Shown piece by piece: positions 1 through 11,627 of a stretch of DNA of 64,000 nucleotides. The notes under the pieces are model-generated. The model searched no databases, had not been told where the DNA came from, and saw nothing but the letters and a program-made list of their open reading frames with translations. The stretch spans positions 5,032,714 through 5,096,713 of the forward strand of contig CM068548.1 of the NCBI GenBank assembly GCA_035048495.1, given 5' to 3'. Position numbers and translations under genes: made by a program. The stretch's first letter is position 1. Every line of letters begins with the position of its first letter. The DNA comes from Euptelea pleiosperma (Eukaryota > Streptophyta > Magnoliopsida > Ranunculales > Eupteleaceae).

Positions 1-1500
1 CAGACGGTTGACAATAAGAGTCATCTGAGTAACTTCCCATTTGTTGGTTATAGATCGTGTACACTCACTTAGGAAGGTAAGTGATTCAGTGGCCATAAGA
101 ATATGTTTAAAATGAATAAAATATAATGGTCAAACCTAGTCATTGGACAGACTCGAGTCTTAGTCAAAGTTATTGACTTTTGGGAGAGTCCGATCGATTG
201 GACAAGTTCCAATCAATTGGACATAGCCCAGTCGATTGGAGGAGTCTGTAAAATCGATTGGAGCCTGCGAAGCAGAACATGATCGAAACCCAATCGATTG
301 GACACATTTGTAAAATCGATTGGAGTCTACGAGACAGAACATGATCAGAGCCCAATCGATTGGAGACCTCTGTAAAATCGATTGGAAATTACGAGAAAGA
401 ACATGATCAGAGCCCAATCGATTGGAGACCTCTGCAAAATTGATTGGAGCCTACGGGATAGAAACTTATTTAAGTTCGATCGATTAGACTATGTACAATC
501 GATTGGATTTACAAAGAAAATTGCCATCCGTACAAGGCTAATCGATTGGACCAAAAACCCAATCGATTGGACCCAGAGTACAATCGATTGGACTTCATAA
601 GGATTGAGTCTTTCTCAGATCCAAAATTCTAGTTTTCATGATCCCACGTTCTACAAGACTTAGGGTTACGAATTCTATAAATATAACCCTTCTATATCTT
701 CTCAAAACACACTTCTACACTTCAAGAGAGAAAATAAAATGTTTATTTATTAGAGTGTCCATTCAAAGAGCAAGAAGCTATTTATTCCATACACATCTTG
801 TGAGCTTGTTCCTCTTTTTGATCAAAGCTAAGTGCTTGATCCATTCCTCAGCTTATGTCTTCCACTTAGATATTTGTCCTAGTAACCTGAGTGTACCAGT
901 GTGACTCAACACCATTGAGCAACCTAGGGTTCAAGGTGTACTGAATCTTTCACCTTCGACAAAGGCTGGAGTGTTGAGAATTAAGATCGGAGTGGCCAAT
1001 CGACGGTAGGTTTGGGGTATACCAAACTGAACAAGCGGACAAGGCTTATTGGCTAGGAGGGCGTGCGTGGACTCGTAGCATTAATTCAGAGGATGTTGAT
1101 GCATCAGTAGTAGGCCTTGGCTAAGGTTAGAAGTTGTATTTGCAACGGTGTTGCGTAGATAATATTTGTTTCGCTTAACTTTTCAATTAGTAATACTTTC
1201 CGTCTGAACGTGGTCCCGTGGTTTTTCTTTGGCTAAGGTTTTCACGTAAAAATCTTTTGTCTTGTGTGATTGTTTGTTTGTATTCCGCTATCTATATTGA
1301 TTAGAGCAAACGACGAAAATAAAATATACCACGGAGGTATATTCGATTTGAGTCAGTTGTGATAATCCTTTATTAAACAACTAAGGCATGCGATTTTGTT
1401 CCCCTACCATAGACCAGTAAAACTATTTAGGTATAATTAAATTTAAATACCTAATCAACCCCCATTCTAGGTATTCCGATTAAAGAGAACGGACCGGTAG
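1..1500 (+). mobile_element. Ty1/copia-type LTR (solo or truncated, left end outside window)
   Basis: The stretch matches two other copies in the window: the split copy around 19,905-20,318 plus 23,339-24,438, and a minus-strand piece at about 43,890-44,530. The first 180 bases are shared with 20,080-20,260. Bases 181-600 carry the CCAATCGATTGG array, and 850-1,490 resemble the R/U5 part of a copia LTR, including a CCCCCATTCTAGGTATTCC block near 1,456. Homology with the split copy stops at GAACGGACCG near 1,497. No gag or pol follows, so this is a solo or truncated LTR. The copia assignment rests on the third copy lying beside a copia reverse transcriptase. Confidence 0.65.
181..600. repeat. 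Array of TCCAATCGATTGGA palindromes in the LTR U3
   Basis: About fifteen exact or near copies of a CAATCGATTGG core lie at irregular 20-60 base spacing. The 14-base form TCCAATCGATTGGA is a perfect inverted palindrome. The same clusters recur at 23,339-23,540 and 43,910-44,160, so the array belongs to the element and not to this locus. Confidence 0.85.
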
Positions 1501-2075
1501 TTATTTCAAATTTCACCAAAGAAATCATAAATGTCCAATTATCTAGCCCTATATGAGGATCTTATATGTGTTACTTTTTTTTTCTTTTTTTTTTTTTTCC
1601 AGCTTAAGCATCCTATGATAAATTTTACTAGTTTATGTAGTTCTACCTTTTAACTGAAGAAAAAAAAATAGAATATGAGAAAAAAATAAAAATTGCACCA
1701 TCAGATTAAGGCATATCTTTATTCATGTTAAGGTTTCATTGTTAATTTTTTTGCTTTTAGCTTTCAAGAAGAAAAGCAAAACATAAATTTAAAAACTAAA
1801 TATACTATCTAAATAGCATCTAAGATGAGGAAATTACCATAATATTAGATTGCATATACAAGAAAGCAATATATCAGAAGATCATGGAAGAAAGCAAACA
1901 AGACCATCTCAAATTAGAGAGTATAGGGACTCTGAGACCCTAGTTATAGCATGCACACTTATTTCAAATCTAGAATGCATAGCATCATGAGCAATCAGCC
2001 TTAGATTTAGCAGAGTGACTGCTCATGATGTTATATCATTTCATGAAGCTCTAGTGTGCTGTGGACTAACACCAC
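1501..2075. other. Intergenic and 3' flank of the bHLH gene
   Basis: AT-rich sequence with T- and A-runs near 1,567-1,600 and 1,660-1,690. The part just below 2,076 should hold the minus-strand 3' UTR of the bHLH gene. I see no gene here. Confidence 0.5.
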
Positions 2076-2749
2076 CTATCGAAATCCCCCACTAAGAGCT
2101 GGAGCCCAATAATCCGCTCCATTGTCACTCCCAACTTGCAGAGTGCAAGACAAAGGAACAAGGCACAACCCTCTACTCCTCAAGTCCTTCTTTGGTTCAT
2201 CTTCAGGATCCTAAAATTATCATGAACATAAAAATAAAATCATTGATCTAAAATAGTAGAACCAGCTGATTGATCGATGCGTTATAGTGAAACAAGCACG
2301 ACTCCGTACCTGATCAGGAGCTCCTTTTCTATTCATGCAGGTATCATTCAACAGCTACACAGACAATAATAACAAATATAATTAGCATTATGATTAGTTT
2401 TAACTCCTTAATGATACCAAACTCAACTACTATATATAATTCCCAATCATGGTTTTAATAATTTTTTAACAACATTAGTCTATAAAGCTGGGAAATTGTT
2501 CCCTCAATATTTTCTTTTTTTTCTTTTTCTTGTGATAAGGGAACAATAACTTAGTAGCTTTTCAGTTACAAGCCTCTCTCTACTTGCTTTGAGGATGTCA
2601 TGGATCCCATAAAGCATACCTGACCAGGGTCTTCAGGAAATATGCAATTCCTTTCCCCTTGAACCTAAAAAGCAACCATCCTCATTAATCACTTATCACA
2701 AACACACACACACACTCACATTGTATGCAACCTAGTAGACATGCAGGTG

Positions 2750-2785
<36 letters not shown>

Positions 2786-4850
2786 GTCTTGCTTTGGAAA
2801 AAGGGAAATGGGAATGGGTTATACAGTAACATACAGACTGTTGGTTCCTCATGTTTCCAGATCCATTACCCAAGTACGGGGAGCTCAGGGCCTGCATTCA
2901 AGGGGGAGGAGATCAGAATGTATTTAAAAACTTTATTCTACAAACTCCGATAAAAATAAAAGATGATAAAGGAACAAACAGAACTGAAACTTTAACTGCG
3001 TGCCCTCCTCACTGATTCCTGGTTGTTTACAAATTTAAAGAAAGAAAAATTTAAAACATCACCTCAATTTGACTCTGAAGGAATCTAATGTAGCCAATAG
3101 CTTCTAACAAGACAGAAGCTGTGTCAGTCTGCAAAACAGAAACAAACCACAGTCCAATGAGTCCTCTTCAGCTCTTCTTTAATGTTAAAAGTAACACAGA
3201 AAAAAACAATAAAGAAGAAAGAGAGCTTTCAACGGTGTAAGGAACTTCTCTTTATGGTTTTCATCATAAAATACTATTTTTTTTCTATTGTTCTCTCTAT
3301 TCAAATCTTAGCTAAGAGGGTAATAGCAAACCTTTCCAAATGGAGAAACTAGCTGGTGAAGGGCTGTAATTCTGTCCCCAAGTTTCTCCTTCCTCACCTG
3401 GTAAAATAAATGGGGAAAATTAAATATAAGAAAACCACTTAGGGACTTGAATTTTCTCTTCTTTTTTTTTTCTAGTTTGGATGGATGAGATATAGCTAAA
3501 GAATCAACAAGGGTGAGAACTAGATAATCAAGGAAAACCCTTATCACTGAGAGAGAGAGAGAGAGAGAGAGTTGTGTTAAATTACTTTGAAGGTAGATTG
3601 GGTTGAAGTGGGCTGAATCCTGGCTTTCTTAAATGCTCCTCCAGTTACTGTGCTGTTACACTTTTTTTTTTTAAAAAAAACAAGAGAAAAGAAGAAATAT
3701 ATAAGGACCAGATGTAGAGAATCTAGAGATCAGTTCAGAACTCAAGGAATTCAAATCCGAAAAATAGATAATTTGAGCGTGACAATGGGGCTCATGATAG
3801 AGCTGGACCTGTCATTTGGAATCTTGGATAACTAAAAAAATTAAATTCCAAAAAAAAAATCGAATAATTGAGAAATCTAACCTAAGAAAAGTTATGAAAA
3901 TTCTCTCTCTCTCTCTCTCTCACCTCAGATGAATGATCTGGTTGATGATGCCTCCCATCTGCCTTGCTGTTAGAGAAATCCAACATATTACTACTGAAAC
4001 TAGTAACACACGACCTCGGAGACGAAGCTGGTACAATTGGAGACCAAGTAGGCCTCGCTGCCTGAAATTCTTCGTTTCCATGACCATACACGTAACCACT
4101 TTCGGAGACTTCTTGTTTTACATCAACAACAGGAACACTTGACGACGAATACAGCACTTGGTCCTCCCAATTCTCCAACTTCTTAGCTTGAAACTGATTC
4201 AGACCAGACCTATCTTCTTCACCCACCAATCCACCCCTGTAACACATATCAAAGAAAAGCATTAAAAACTATCAAGACTCATAAGAGAAGAACATTTAAC
4301 TGGATATATACACATCGAAGAGATTCAATTTCTAGATCAAAAACCATATATAATAAAAGTTTTAAAACTATCAGAAACCAAAAAAGCAAAAGATAGATAG
4401 ACAAAGAGGGAGATGGAGAGAGACTGTAAACAAGTGAAAAGATTAAGTTTCTAGATCAAAAGCCCATGTAAAAATAGAACTTCAGACAAAACTATGAAAA
4501 CCCGAAAAAGGAAAGAAAACCAAGATAGATAAAGAAATGATTCAAGTCTAGATCAACTATCCATCGAATTATGTGAAAACAAGTTTACATACAGACCAGG
4601 GAGAGAGAGAGAGAGAGAGAGATTACAGAAGAAGTTGGCTCCACGACTCTGGAAGGTCTTGGTTATCGTACCAAGAGGTTAAAGGAAGTGAGGAAGCTGG
4701 AGGTGTGAATTGTGGGAAGAGTGAGGCAGAAGAAGGCAAGAGAGGAGAGGGTTGCGGAGATGGTTGGCGCATGTTATTAATGTTCCACCAATTAGGGTTT
4801 CCGGCCATTAATTGTTGCACCGGTGAGCTCTGCAAAACACCTCGATTCAT
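2076..4850 (-). CDS. bHLH transcription factor, bHLH68/bHLH123-like, nine exons
   Basis: Exons read on the minus strand: 4850-4627, 4236-3924, 3660-3586, 3397-3332, 3128-3063, 2891-2835, 2664-2620, 2354-2310, 2210-2076. All junctions are GT-AG and phases join to one 341-residue frame with stop TAG. The N-terminus [19 protein letters not shown] and the [17 protein letters not shown] block are typical of the bHLH68/112/123/133 group. The bHLH region spans about residues 187-248: KKARIQP, then [22 protein letters not shown] (helix 1 and loop), then [20 protein letters not shown] (helix 2). The basic part lacks the His-Glu-Arg triad of E-box binders, so atypical or weak E-box binding is expected from family knowledge. 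The C-terminus has [19 protein letters not shown], also group-typical. It is a nuclear regulator; its targets cannot be read here. Length fits the family (about 340-410) and no lesions were seen. The assignment is firm; the exact paralogue is not. Confidence 0.93.
2753..2782. repeat. (GA)n microsatellite in bHLH intron 6
   Basis: About 15 GA units, lying between exon 6 (ends 2835) and exon 7 (starts 2664) of the bHLH gene. Confidence 0.95.
3549..3572. repeat. (GA)n microsatellite in bHLH intron 3
   Basis: On the coding strand this reads as CT repeats starting about 14 bases after the exon 3 donor. Confidence 0.95.
3902..3923. repeat. (CT)n microsatellite forming the bHLH intron 2 donor
   Basis: On the coding strand the donor GTGAGAGAGAG is itself the beginning of the GA repeat, so the microsatellite touches the exon 2 boundary at 3924. 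Confidence 0.95.
4601..4625. repeat. (GA)n microsatellite at the bHLH intron 1 donor
   Basis: On the coding strand the intron opens GTAATC and runs straight into CT repeats. Confidence 0.95.
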
Positions 4851-5338
4851 GCCTCCAAACAGATTTATTTCCTTCTTTCACACTCTTCACTTTCTTGCCT
4901 TTCCTTGTTTACGCTCTCAAACCGGCCTTGTGTTGAGGCAGCCCTGTTTTTTGAAGAATTAGATACATGTGATGAGAAGCTTTGTTTTTGTTTCCTCTCC
5001 TCCTTTCTTTATTGATTTTTTCTTGTTTTTTCTTTTCTTTTCTTTCTTTCTTTTATGTTTTTTTTTTCCTCTTCTTTTCTTGCTTTTTTCAGCTTTTGCT
5101 TTATCACAAAGTGGGGGCAGAAAAGGTGGTGGCAGTATTTTCAGGCCAAAAGGAGTGGTTTTAGGCTCTTAGTTCTTTAATCTGGGTTAGTGTTAGGGTT
5201 GTGTTTTGGACTGTTGTTTAATGAACCTCAGGTCCATCATTCTTTATGGACCCTAGCTAACACACATATGGCATGGACGGCTAAAAAGGTTAAAAGAAAA
5301 CATAAAAAAGACGTCCATAATTTGGCATTTACAAGTGT

Positions 5339-5342
<4 letters not shown>
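4851..5342. other. Probable 5' UTR and promoter side of the bHLH gene
   Basis: Strongly pyrimidine-rich on the plus strand (TTTTCTTTTC runs 4,990-5,095), hence purine-rich in the sense of the bHLH transcript. No single TATA box stands out, and the transcription start cannot be placed. Confidence 0.45.

Positions 5343-5391
<49 letters not shown>
5343..5391. repeat. (TA)n microsatellite
   Basis: About 24 uninterrupted AT/TA units, upstream of the bHLH gene. The flanks to 6,240 show no gene. Confidence 0.97.
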
Positions 5392-6245
5392 TCCCCTAAT
5401 TCTTGGGTTATTCCCCTTCTTAATTGAACGGTCATGATCAATGTGTAGAGCTTAGGCTTCATACCTAAGTGACTAAATATATAAAAATATCTTTGAAATC
5501 TACCCTCTTTTCCAAATAAGACACAAAATGACCTCCTATCCAAGTCGTTGGCTTGGGACCACTGATGTCATTGGTCAGACGTAACTGATATCATTGTCAA
5601 CCATGACCATGGCTTGGATTTCCGTCCTTTGGAAATTACCATAACCCCAGGGCTATTATATCATTGTACTTGTTTTCCATCTGTAGAACTCCATTCATCT
5701 CTGAACTATTCTTTCACTACTAGTGCTTTTGCTATCGATTTATAGGGGGACAAATCTAGTTTGCATGTATCCACCATTGAATGCTCCTTGAAAAACGTGT
5801 TTTTTTTTTATTTATAAGATTTTTTTTTTTTTGAAAACATTGAAATAACACGATTTTTAATGGACATCCATCATTGCTGACTTAGATTATATTTCTCCTG
5901 CAAATTGATGAATGGATGAAATTTCACTACTTACAATAAATTATAAGTACATGATCTGCAAATTAAATGGTGAAATTATCTCGCTTAGTTTCGTAAACAA
6001 TGTGATAATCCATGAACCACCCAAATTGAACCAGACTGCAAACTAGGTAATTATGGTTAGGACCCTCTATAAAAATTGAAAGCTGTTGAATGATCACAAC
6101 TATTTAAGGGATAATAATTTGATCGTATGTTCGTATTAGAGTATATATCCAGTTGGATTATTATTAGTAGTGTTATAAGTTGTGTAAGGTGCACCATACC
6201 ATTATTGGTATATCTCATACAATATTTCTCTAGTTTTCAAGTTCA

Positions 6246-6628
6246 AGGTTTAAAGGAGGCTGTTTTAACGGTTAAACAGACTGGGGGCGTTACTGTTTAA
6301 ACGGCCAGGGGCAAAAATAGAATTTAATAAAATTAAACGGAAAAAATGGCGCTGAAATTCAAATTTTGAAAATTAAAATAAAAACGGAATTTAACAAACT
6401 TTAATGGATTTTAACGGAATTAAACAGATTTAACAGACATTTTTTTCACAAAATTTTTCAGAATTAAATGGCTGTTTAAACGATTTTAACGGCCGTTTAA
6501 TTCAAAAATGATAAAACATGTTTAAACGGTTTTAACGGAAACGGGCTTGGGGCGTTACCGTTTAAACGACCATTAAAATTGTTTAAACAGCCATTAAAAC
6601 TGTTTAAACGGCCGTTTTTAAAACCATA
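6246..6628. mobile_element. Family A MITE, Mutator-like, copy A1
   Basis: The ends form an imperfect terminal inverted repeat: GGTTTAAAGGAGGCTGTTTTAACGG on the left against TTTAAAAACGGCCGTTTAAACAG on the reverse of the right. The interior is full of TTTAACGG/CCGTTAAA units. Direct flanks CAAGTTCAAG and ATAGTCAAG look like a decayed target-site duplication. It shares its layout with the copies at 11,253, 13,999, 16,201 and 55,408. Confidence 0.75.
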
Positions 6629-7198
6629 GTCAAGATTAGAAAAAGATCAATTAGGAATCTTAAATTAAATTGATTAAGATTAGTTTATACTTTATACAAC
6701 CCCTTGATTAGGGTCAATGTATTTTACCGAAGATTTATCAAAAAATCTCAAATCTCATCATAGTATCAGATCCATTGTTCTTCTAAGAACAAACTCTCAA
6801 TTCTGTGCATTTTTCGACAGATGACGTTACCAAAATGGACCCCAATACATTTTAACGATTAGATTTTTTTGGTTGTATCAGTGACCCGTAACGGTTTGCA
6901 TGTATCGGTATATTACAGGCACCTCCACGACATACACGTAAAGCTAAGAGCCTAAAATAAGATAAATAGTCGAAGATAAGTGACTGTGACCCGTGAGGGT
7001 ACAGATGGAGGACCAAAAGATGACACACCTTTCGATAGGTCAAGAAACTAACGTTTACAAAACAAAACAAAACCCTAACAGCCGAGAGAAAATGATTATG
7101 AGAGGGATTGCTAGGGAAAAAAATTATGATACCAACTTCTGTAACAAAATTTTGATGCAGAAGCCCCTCAATTTGCCACGTAGCTAGTAGATTCTTTT
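6629..7198. other. Intergenic, no feature seen
   Basis: Short chance open frames only, with no family resemblance. Confidence 0.4.
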
Positions 7199-7460
7199 GG
7201 GACCATTGCTCACCTGAATGTTTGGCTCACATCTTGGCGGACCCACACACCAAAAATCAGTGTGATTAGTGATTCTTAGCCATTGGATTTGAGCACTTTT
7301 TCATCATGGGCTTTGAACCAACTCATGATCATAGGCCTGTTCATAAAGTCCATGATGAAAAAGTGCTCAAATCCAACGGCTAGAAATCACCAATCAAGCT
7401 GATTTTTGGTGTGTGGGTCTATCATAGTGTGGGCCAGACATTCAAGGGGCAAGTGGGCCC
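7199..7460. mobile_element. Family B-like foldback MITE, copy B1
   Basis: Two long inverted arms (about 7,199-7,310 and 7,345-7,460). The left reads ...CACCAAAAATCAGTGTGATTAGTGATT and the right is its complement, ...CAATCAAGCTGATTTTTGGTG. The arms share the AATCAGNNTGATTAGTGATT core with the other family B copies but differ outside it, so this is a diverged member. Confidence 0.7.
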
Positions 7461-8140
7461 GAACGTGTCTAATACGTTGCAATTTGAGGGACTTCTGCAT
7501 CACAACTTTGAGACAGAAGTCTGCATATCAAAGACCAGCCCGATTGCTAGCAATTCGTATATTAATATATTACTTATGGTACGTAAGTGATAATTCCAAA
7601 CCCTTTTCTATATAACCAGGCAACTCAGAAGGACGACAAATGCACCTTAAGCTCATCTTTTCATGAATCTGCCTGGAAATATCATTTCCTCCTGTAATAT
7701 AATATATTGGTCATATTCTCCTCGTTCAGGTCATTCCCTTAAGACACATTTAACTAACAAACAAACCCTAAAATCTCAAATGCCAAAATTATTTTAGGAG
7801 TTAAGGAATAGTGTCCGTACTGCTGAAATCTTTGTCGGGGCTCCATGTCTTTTCTTCCACACCTACCTTTCTTCTTTTCTAATAGTTTCTTCCTTCAAAA
7901 AAACTTCCTTTTCGTAAGAAGGACAAGGAGCACACCTCTCTCTTGTCCTCACCTTCCTTCACCTATATTCCTTCACTTTTAACCATGGTCACTGAAAAAT
8001 TTATTTCCCATTTAAATTGGAAATTTAATTGTTTCCCCAACCTCTCTGTCACAGACATGGAGTGGGATTTATCAAAAGATTTATGACTAAGATTCTCATC
8101 TAATATATCTCTCTGTTGGTTTATTTAAGTAGTAAAAAAC
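7461..8140. other. Intergenic, no feature seen
   Basis: Pyrimidine-rich patch 7,840-7,980; no gene or repeat recognised. Confidence 0.4.
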
Positions 8141-8442
8141 TAATGTTATTCAACCCAGCTCGACCCGATAATCCGGTGACCTGGTTACAGGTAATCTCAA
8201 TTCAGTAATTTGTAAAAAAATCGTTCACATTCTTGTAACCCACTCGACTTGGCCGGTTGAACCAGTGACCTGGCTGACGTAGACACAGGTTGAAACAGAG
8301 ACCTGGTTTGGTCTACCAAGGGGTGTGCAAAATATTCATGGGTTAGTGGGCCCCAAAGAGTTGTAATGTGGCGGGTTGGTTGAATCAGTGGCCCAGTGAA
8401 CAGGTCCCTCGACCAGTTCGATGACCAGGGTATGAAAGCATT
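8141..8442. mobile_element. Non-autonomous TIR element related to the one at 46,477
   Basis: Left end AATGTTATTCAACCC and reverse of the right end AATGCTTTCATACCC resemble the ends of the 46,477-47,284 element. The interior has the same 'ACCGGTGACCTGG / GACCAGTTCGATGACC' vocabulary. AGTAAAAA flanks both sides, a likely target-site duplication. Confidence 0.55.
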
Positions 8443-9849
8443 AGTAAAAACATGTTTACTTTAGCCATCATTGCCACAAAATAAATAAATAAATAAATTG
8501 ACCATATGTCATATTATTTTAGGTGTGGTTATCAAAATATGATTTTTAATCTAATGAAATTAATGTACAAATATTACATTGAATGGATGTCAAGGTTGCG
8601 TCACGTTTAATTTTTTGCATAGAAAATCTCTTAAGTTGGTTCAATAAAATGGCGAAATATTGGTATAGAGAGAGTTACGAACACTCCAGCGATACAGATA
8701 CTTAATGTTTTTTTATGTCATTTCCATCACCGTCTCAGCATTGTTTCTCTATATATTTCTATTGACGTTTTATATCCGCATTGTATCACTTGAAATTTAT
8801 TGATAAATCAACGTCAAAGATCTTAGGGCCCGTTTCTTGTTTCTGTTTTTTTCTATTGTTTCTCGCACTCATTTCCTTATGTGGCAATTATGATTTTCAC
8901 GCCGTTTCTCTTAATAAACAAAACAAATTCTATTAACAGCTATTGTCGGCAATTTATCAATCAATCATCATATGGGTATAGATTGTATTTTGGATAAAGT
9001 TTGTAGAAAAAAAAAATATAAAGAAAATTTGTATATTTAAAAACACATTAATTCCAAGCCGTTAATTGGATGCGTATTGATGATCTAAGAAGAAAGTGTC
9101 ATCATCGATCATTCCCTTATTCAACGGCTTGGATTTATGTAGATATAGTTTGTACTTTGTACAATGAATTTCATCTCTCTCTCTCTCTCTCTCGGCTGGG
9201 CACCCACGTAGGACAAAAATGCCCCCCTCCAGTAGTGTGGGCACCCACCCCACCCCACCCCTTATCCTTCGGTCTCTTCTATCTCTACTGTAACTCTCTC
9301 TCTCTCCATTTGCTTTTAGATTGGCCAGTATAATCAAAACAAAGGTTCTCCTTTAATTTCCTTTTGTTTTCCTTTTCTTTACCTTTGCTTCTTTCTCTGT
9401 TATTGCTTTTGGATGAGTCGTGGTAGGGTTATGTGGTTTCTCTTTTCTGGGTAGTGTCTTTTGATCTTTGCACCTGAACCCCAAACTGATACACAGACAA
9501 GGAGCTAGCTGTACTCACAACTTCATTCTTGCCAAAGCTCAAAACCCCATTAATATTCGTAATGATACTGTACACAAGTTGTATTCTAAAACACAGTACA
9601 TGGGTATTTTAAAAACTTGATCCCACTTTTGTTTTTTTAAATGGGTATTTTAAAAACTTGTTATAACCATCAAAGACTGTGTCTTTTTGGATCATCTCAT
9701 TCATGCTTGATTATTAATGGATTCCTCTACACATATACTTTATTGGTCCCTAGATATGCTAAAACCCTAATCCTCCTTAGCTTGAGATAATCCCTTCTCT
9801 CTTAGCCAGCCACAAGAGATGGAATAAACCTTAGATGACAGCAGACAGT
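8443..9849. other. Intergenic with small CT microsatellites
   Basis: (CT)n at about 9,174-9,193 and 9,294-9,306, plus AAAT repeats near 8,480-8,497. No gene recognised. Confidence 0.4.
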
Positions 9850-9992
9850 CATCGAAGCACGTGACTACCAATGAGTTCTCGGCACGTATCCCGAGTTTTT
9901 TGTCACATACCCATGTGGGTATTTTTTTAAGATTTCTTTTTTAAGCACATGGGTACGTGCGGAGAACTCATTGGTAGTCACGGGCTTCGATG
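9850..9992. repeat. Short foldback element
   Basis: A 31-base arm at 9,850-9,880 (CATCGAAGCACGTGACTACC...) is complementary to 9,962-9,992 at 30 of 31 positions, with about 80 bases between them. It is consistent with a very small MITE. No clear target duplication was found. Confidence 0.75.
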
Positions 9993-10691
9993 TCGTAGAG
10001 ATGCTATATATATAAGCAGCCACTTTCTCTTCTAAAAGAAGACAAGCACATAATCTTAGATTATGAATCTGATCTCATCTAATTCTTTTTAATGTCAAGA
10101 TAAACTGAAGTTCTTATGCTCGAAAGATTTTAGTATTTTACTCATCTTTTTATTTATTTTTTGGTTACTTTGCAAATCCATTGATCATTATAGTACTATC
10201 ATTATCCCTTAAATTCTGGGGCACATTTACAAATGATTTACCCCACTTAGAGACCTCATTACCAGAGGAATGTTGGCTCTTTGGCTGACATCTGGAGGAC
10301 GCGTCGTCTAACACGGTTACCTAAGCCGGGTTACTTAATTAAACCAGTTAGCAAATGCAACATGGTTGGAGCAAGAAGGCTTTAATGTTCTAGCAATTGA
10401 TGCTAATTTTGCGGATAATGTCGTTTTAGTATCTTGATCAGTAGCCATTGTTCAAGCATATATGTGAAAATGATGGGCCGGCTCTCTAAGCACGACACGT
10501 GTCTTCAGTAGGCTTTGCGTGCACGCTTGTCGAAGAATCATTTACATCGACATCTAGATTAATTATCTTAGCCACACATTCATATGTCGAAATCATATGA
10601 AAAAGTTATATGTTCATATATATGACCTGATTCTTTTATTTAATTATAATTTTGATTATTTTTCTATCTTCATTTGTAAATCTATTTTAAT
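9993..10691. other. Intergenic, no feature seen
   Basis: No open frame above noise and no recognised repeat. Confidence 0.4.
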
Positions 10692-10985
10692 TGCTTGGAA
10701 AACTCCTTAGAGGACTCTGACCATATGGATATTTTTCCAATCCCTGGGTGGACCTACAAAACAAAAATCAGCTTGATTAGTCATTTAAAACCTTTGGATC
10801 TATGTACCTCAAATAATGGTCAATAATGCTCAAATTCCCACAGTCAAAATCACCCCATAAAAATAAGTCAAATCCAACGCCTTGAAATCACTAATCATGC
10901 TGATTTTTAGTTTGTAGATCAACGTAAGGATTAGCCAAACATCCATACGGTCAGAGTCCTCTAACAGTGTGCCACATGGCGCTCA
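10692..10985. mobile_element. Family B foldback MITE, copy B2
   Basis: Inverted arms read GAGGACTCTGACCATATGG...CAAAAATCAGCTTGATTAG on the left and, complementary, CTAATCATGCTGATTTTTAG...CCATACGGTCAGAGTCCTC on the right. Members at 46,682, 55,994, 60,600 and 61,795 share both arms. Confidence 0.8.
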
Positions 10986-11252
10986 TATTGCATTCTGTCA
11001 TTGGCCTCGACGACAACCCGCTGTCATCAAAGTTTTACTCCCAATTAACTATCCCTAACTGTCTGATCCAATTGACAACTACTTTTGAATGAATAGCCAA
11101 TAGAACATGTCCATCATTCCACAGAAAGGACATCAGTCAAACAGTTAGGAACTTAGGATCATCTGATTGATTTGATCTCCTGAGAACATGTTCATAATTT
11201 AATTCATGAGCTAGGAATATAATTTCATAAAAAATACATGGCTGAAGCTAAA

Positions 11253-11627
11253 GTTTAAAGGAAGCCGTCTTAATGGTATAACGGACTGGGGGTGTTACCG
11301 TTAAAACGGCCAGGGCCAAAAATGAAAAAAAAACATGAAATTTAACGGAAAAAAATGGCCCTGAAATTTAAATTTTGAAATTTCAAAATTTTCAATTTCA
11401 AAAATGAAAAAAAAAACAGAATTTAACGGAAAAAGAAGGGATTTTAACGGATTTAACAGCCATTTTTTTCCACAAAAATTTCTAGAATTTAACTGCTGTT
11501 AAAACGATTTAACGACCGTTAAATTCAAAGCTTCAAAATGGGTTTTAACGATTTTTACAGTAACGGGCTTGAGTCATTACCGTTGAAACAGCTGTTAAAA
11601 CCGTTTAAATGGACATTTTTAAAACCA
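11253..11627. mobile_element. Family A MITE, copy A2
   Basis: Left end TTTAAAGGAAGCCGTCTTAA and right end CATTTTTAAAACC bracket TTTAACGG-rich sequence. Flanks GAAGCTAAAG and TGGCTAAAG share GCTAAAG, a decayed target duplication of about nine bases. Confidence 0.75.

Noticed and set aside
181..600. Restriction-site-like or CRISPR-like repeat array from the palindromes
   Set aside because: Spacing is irregular, units are LTR-borne and recur in every copy of the element.
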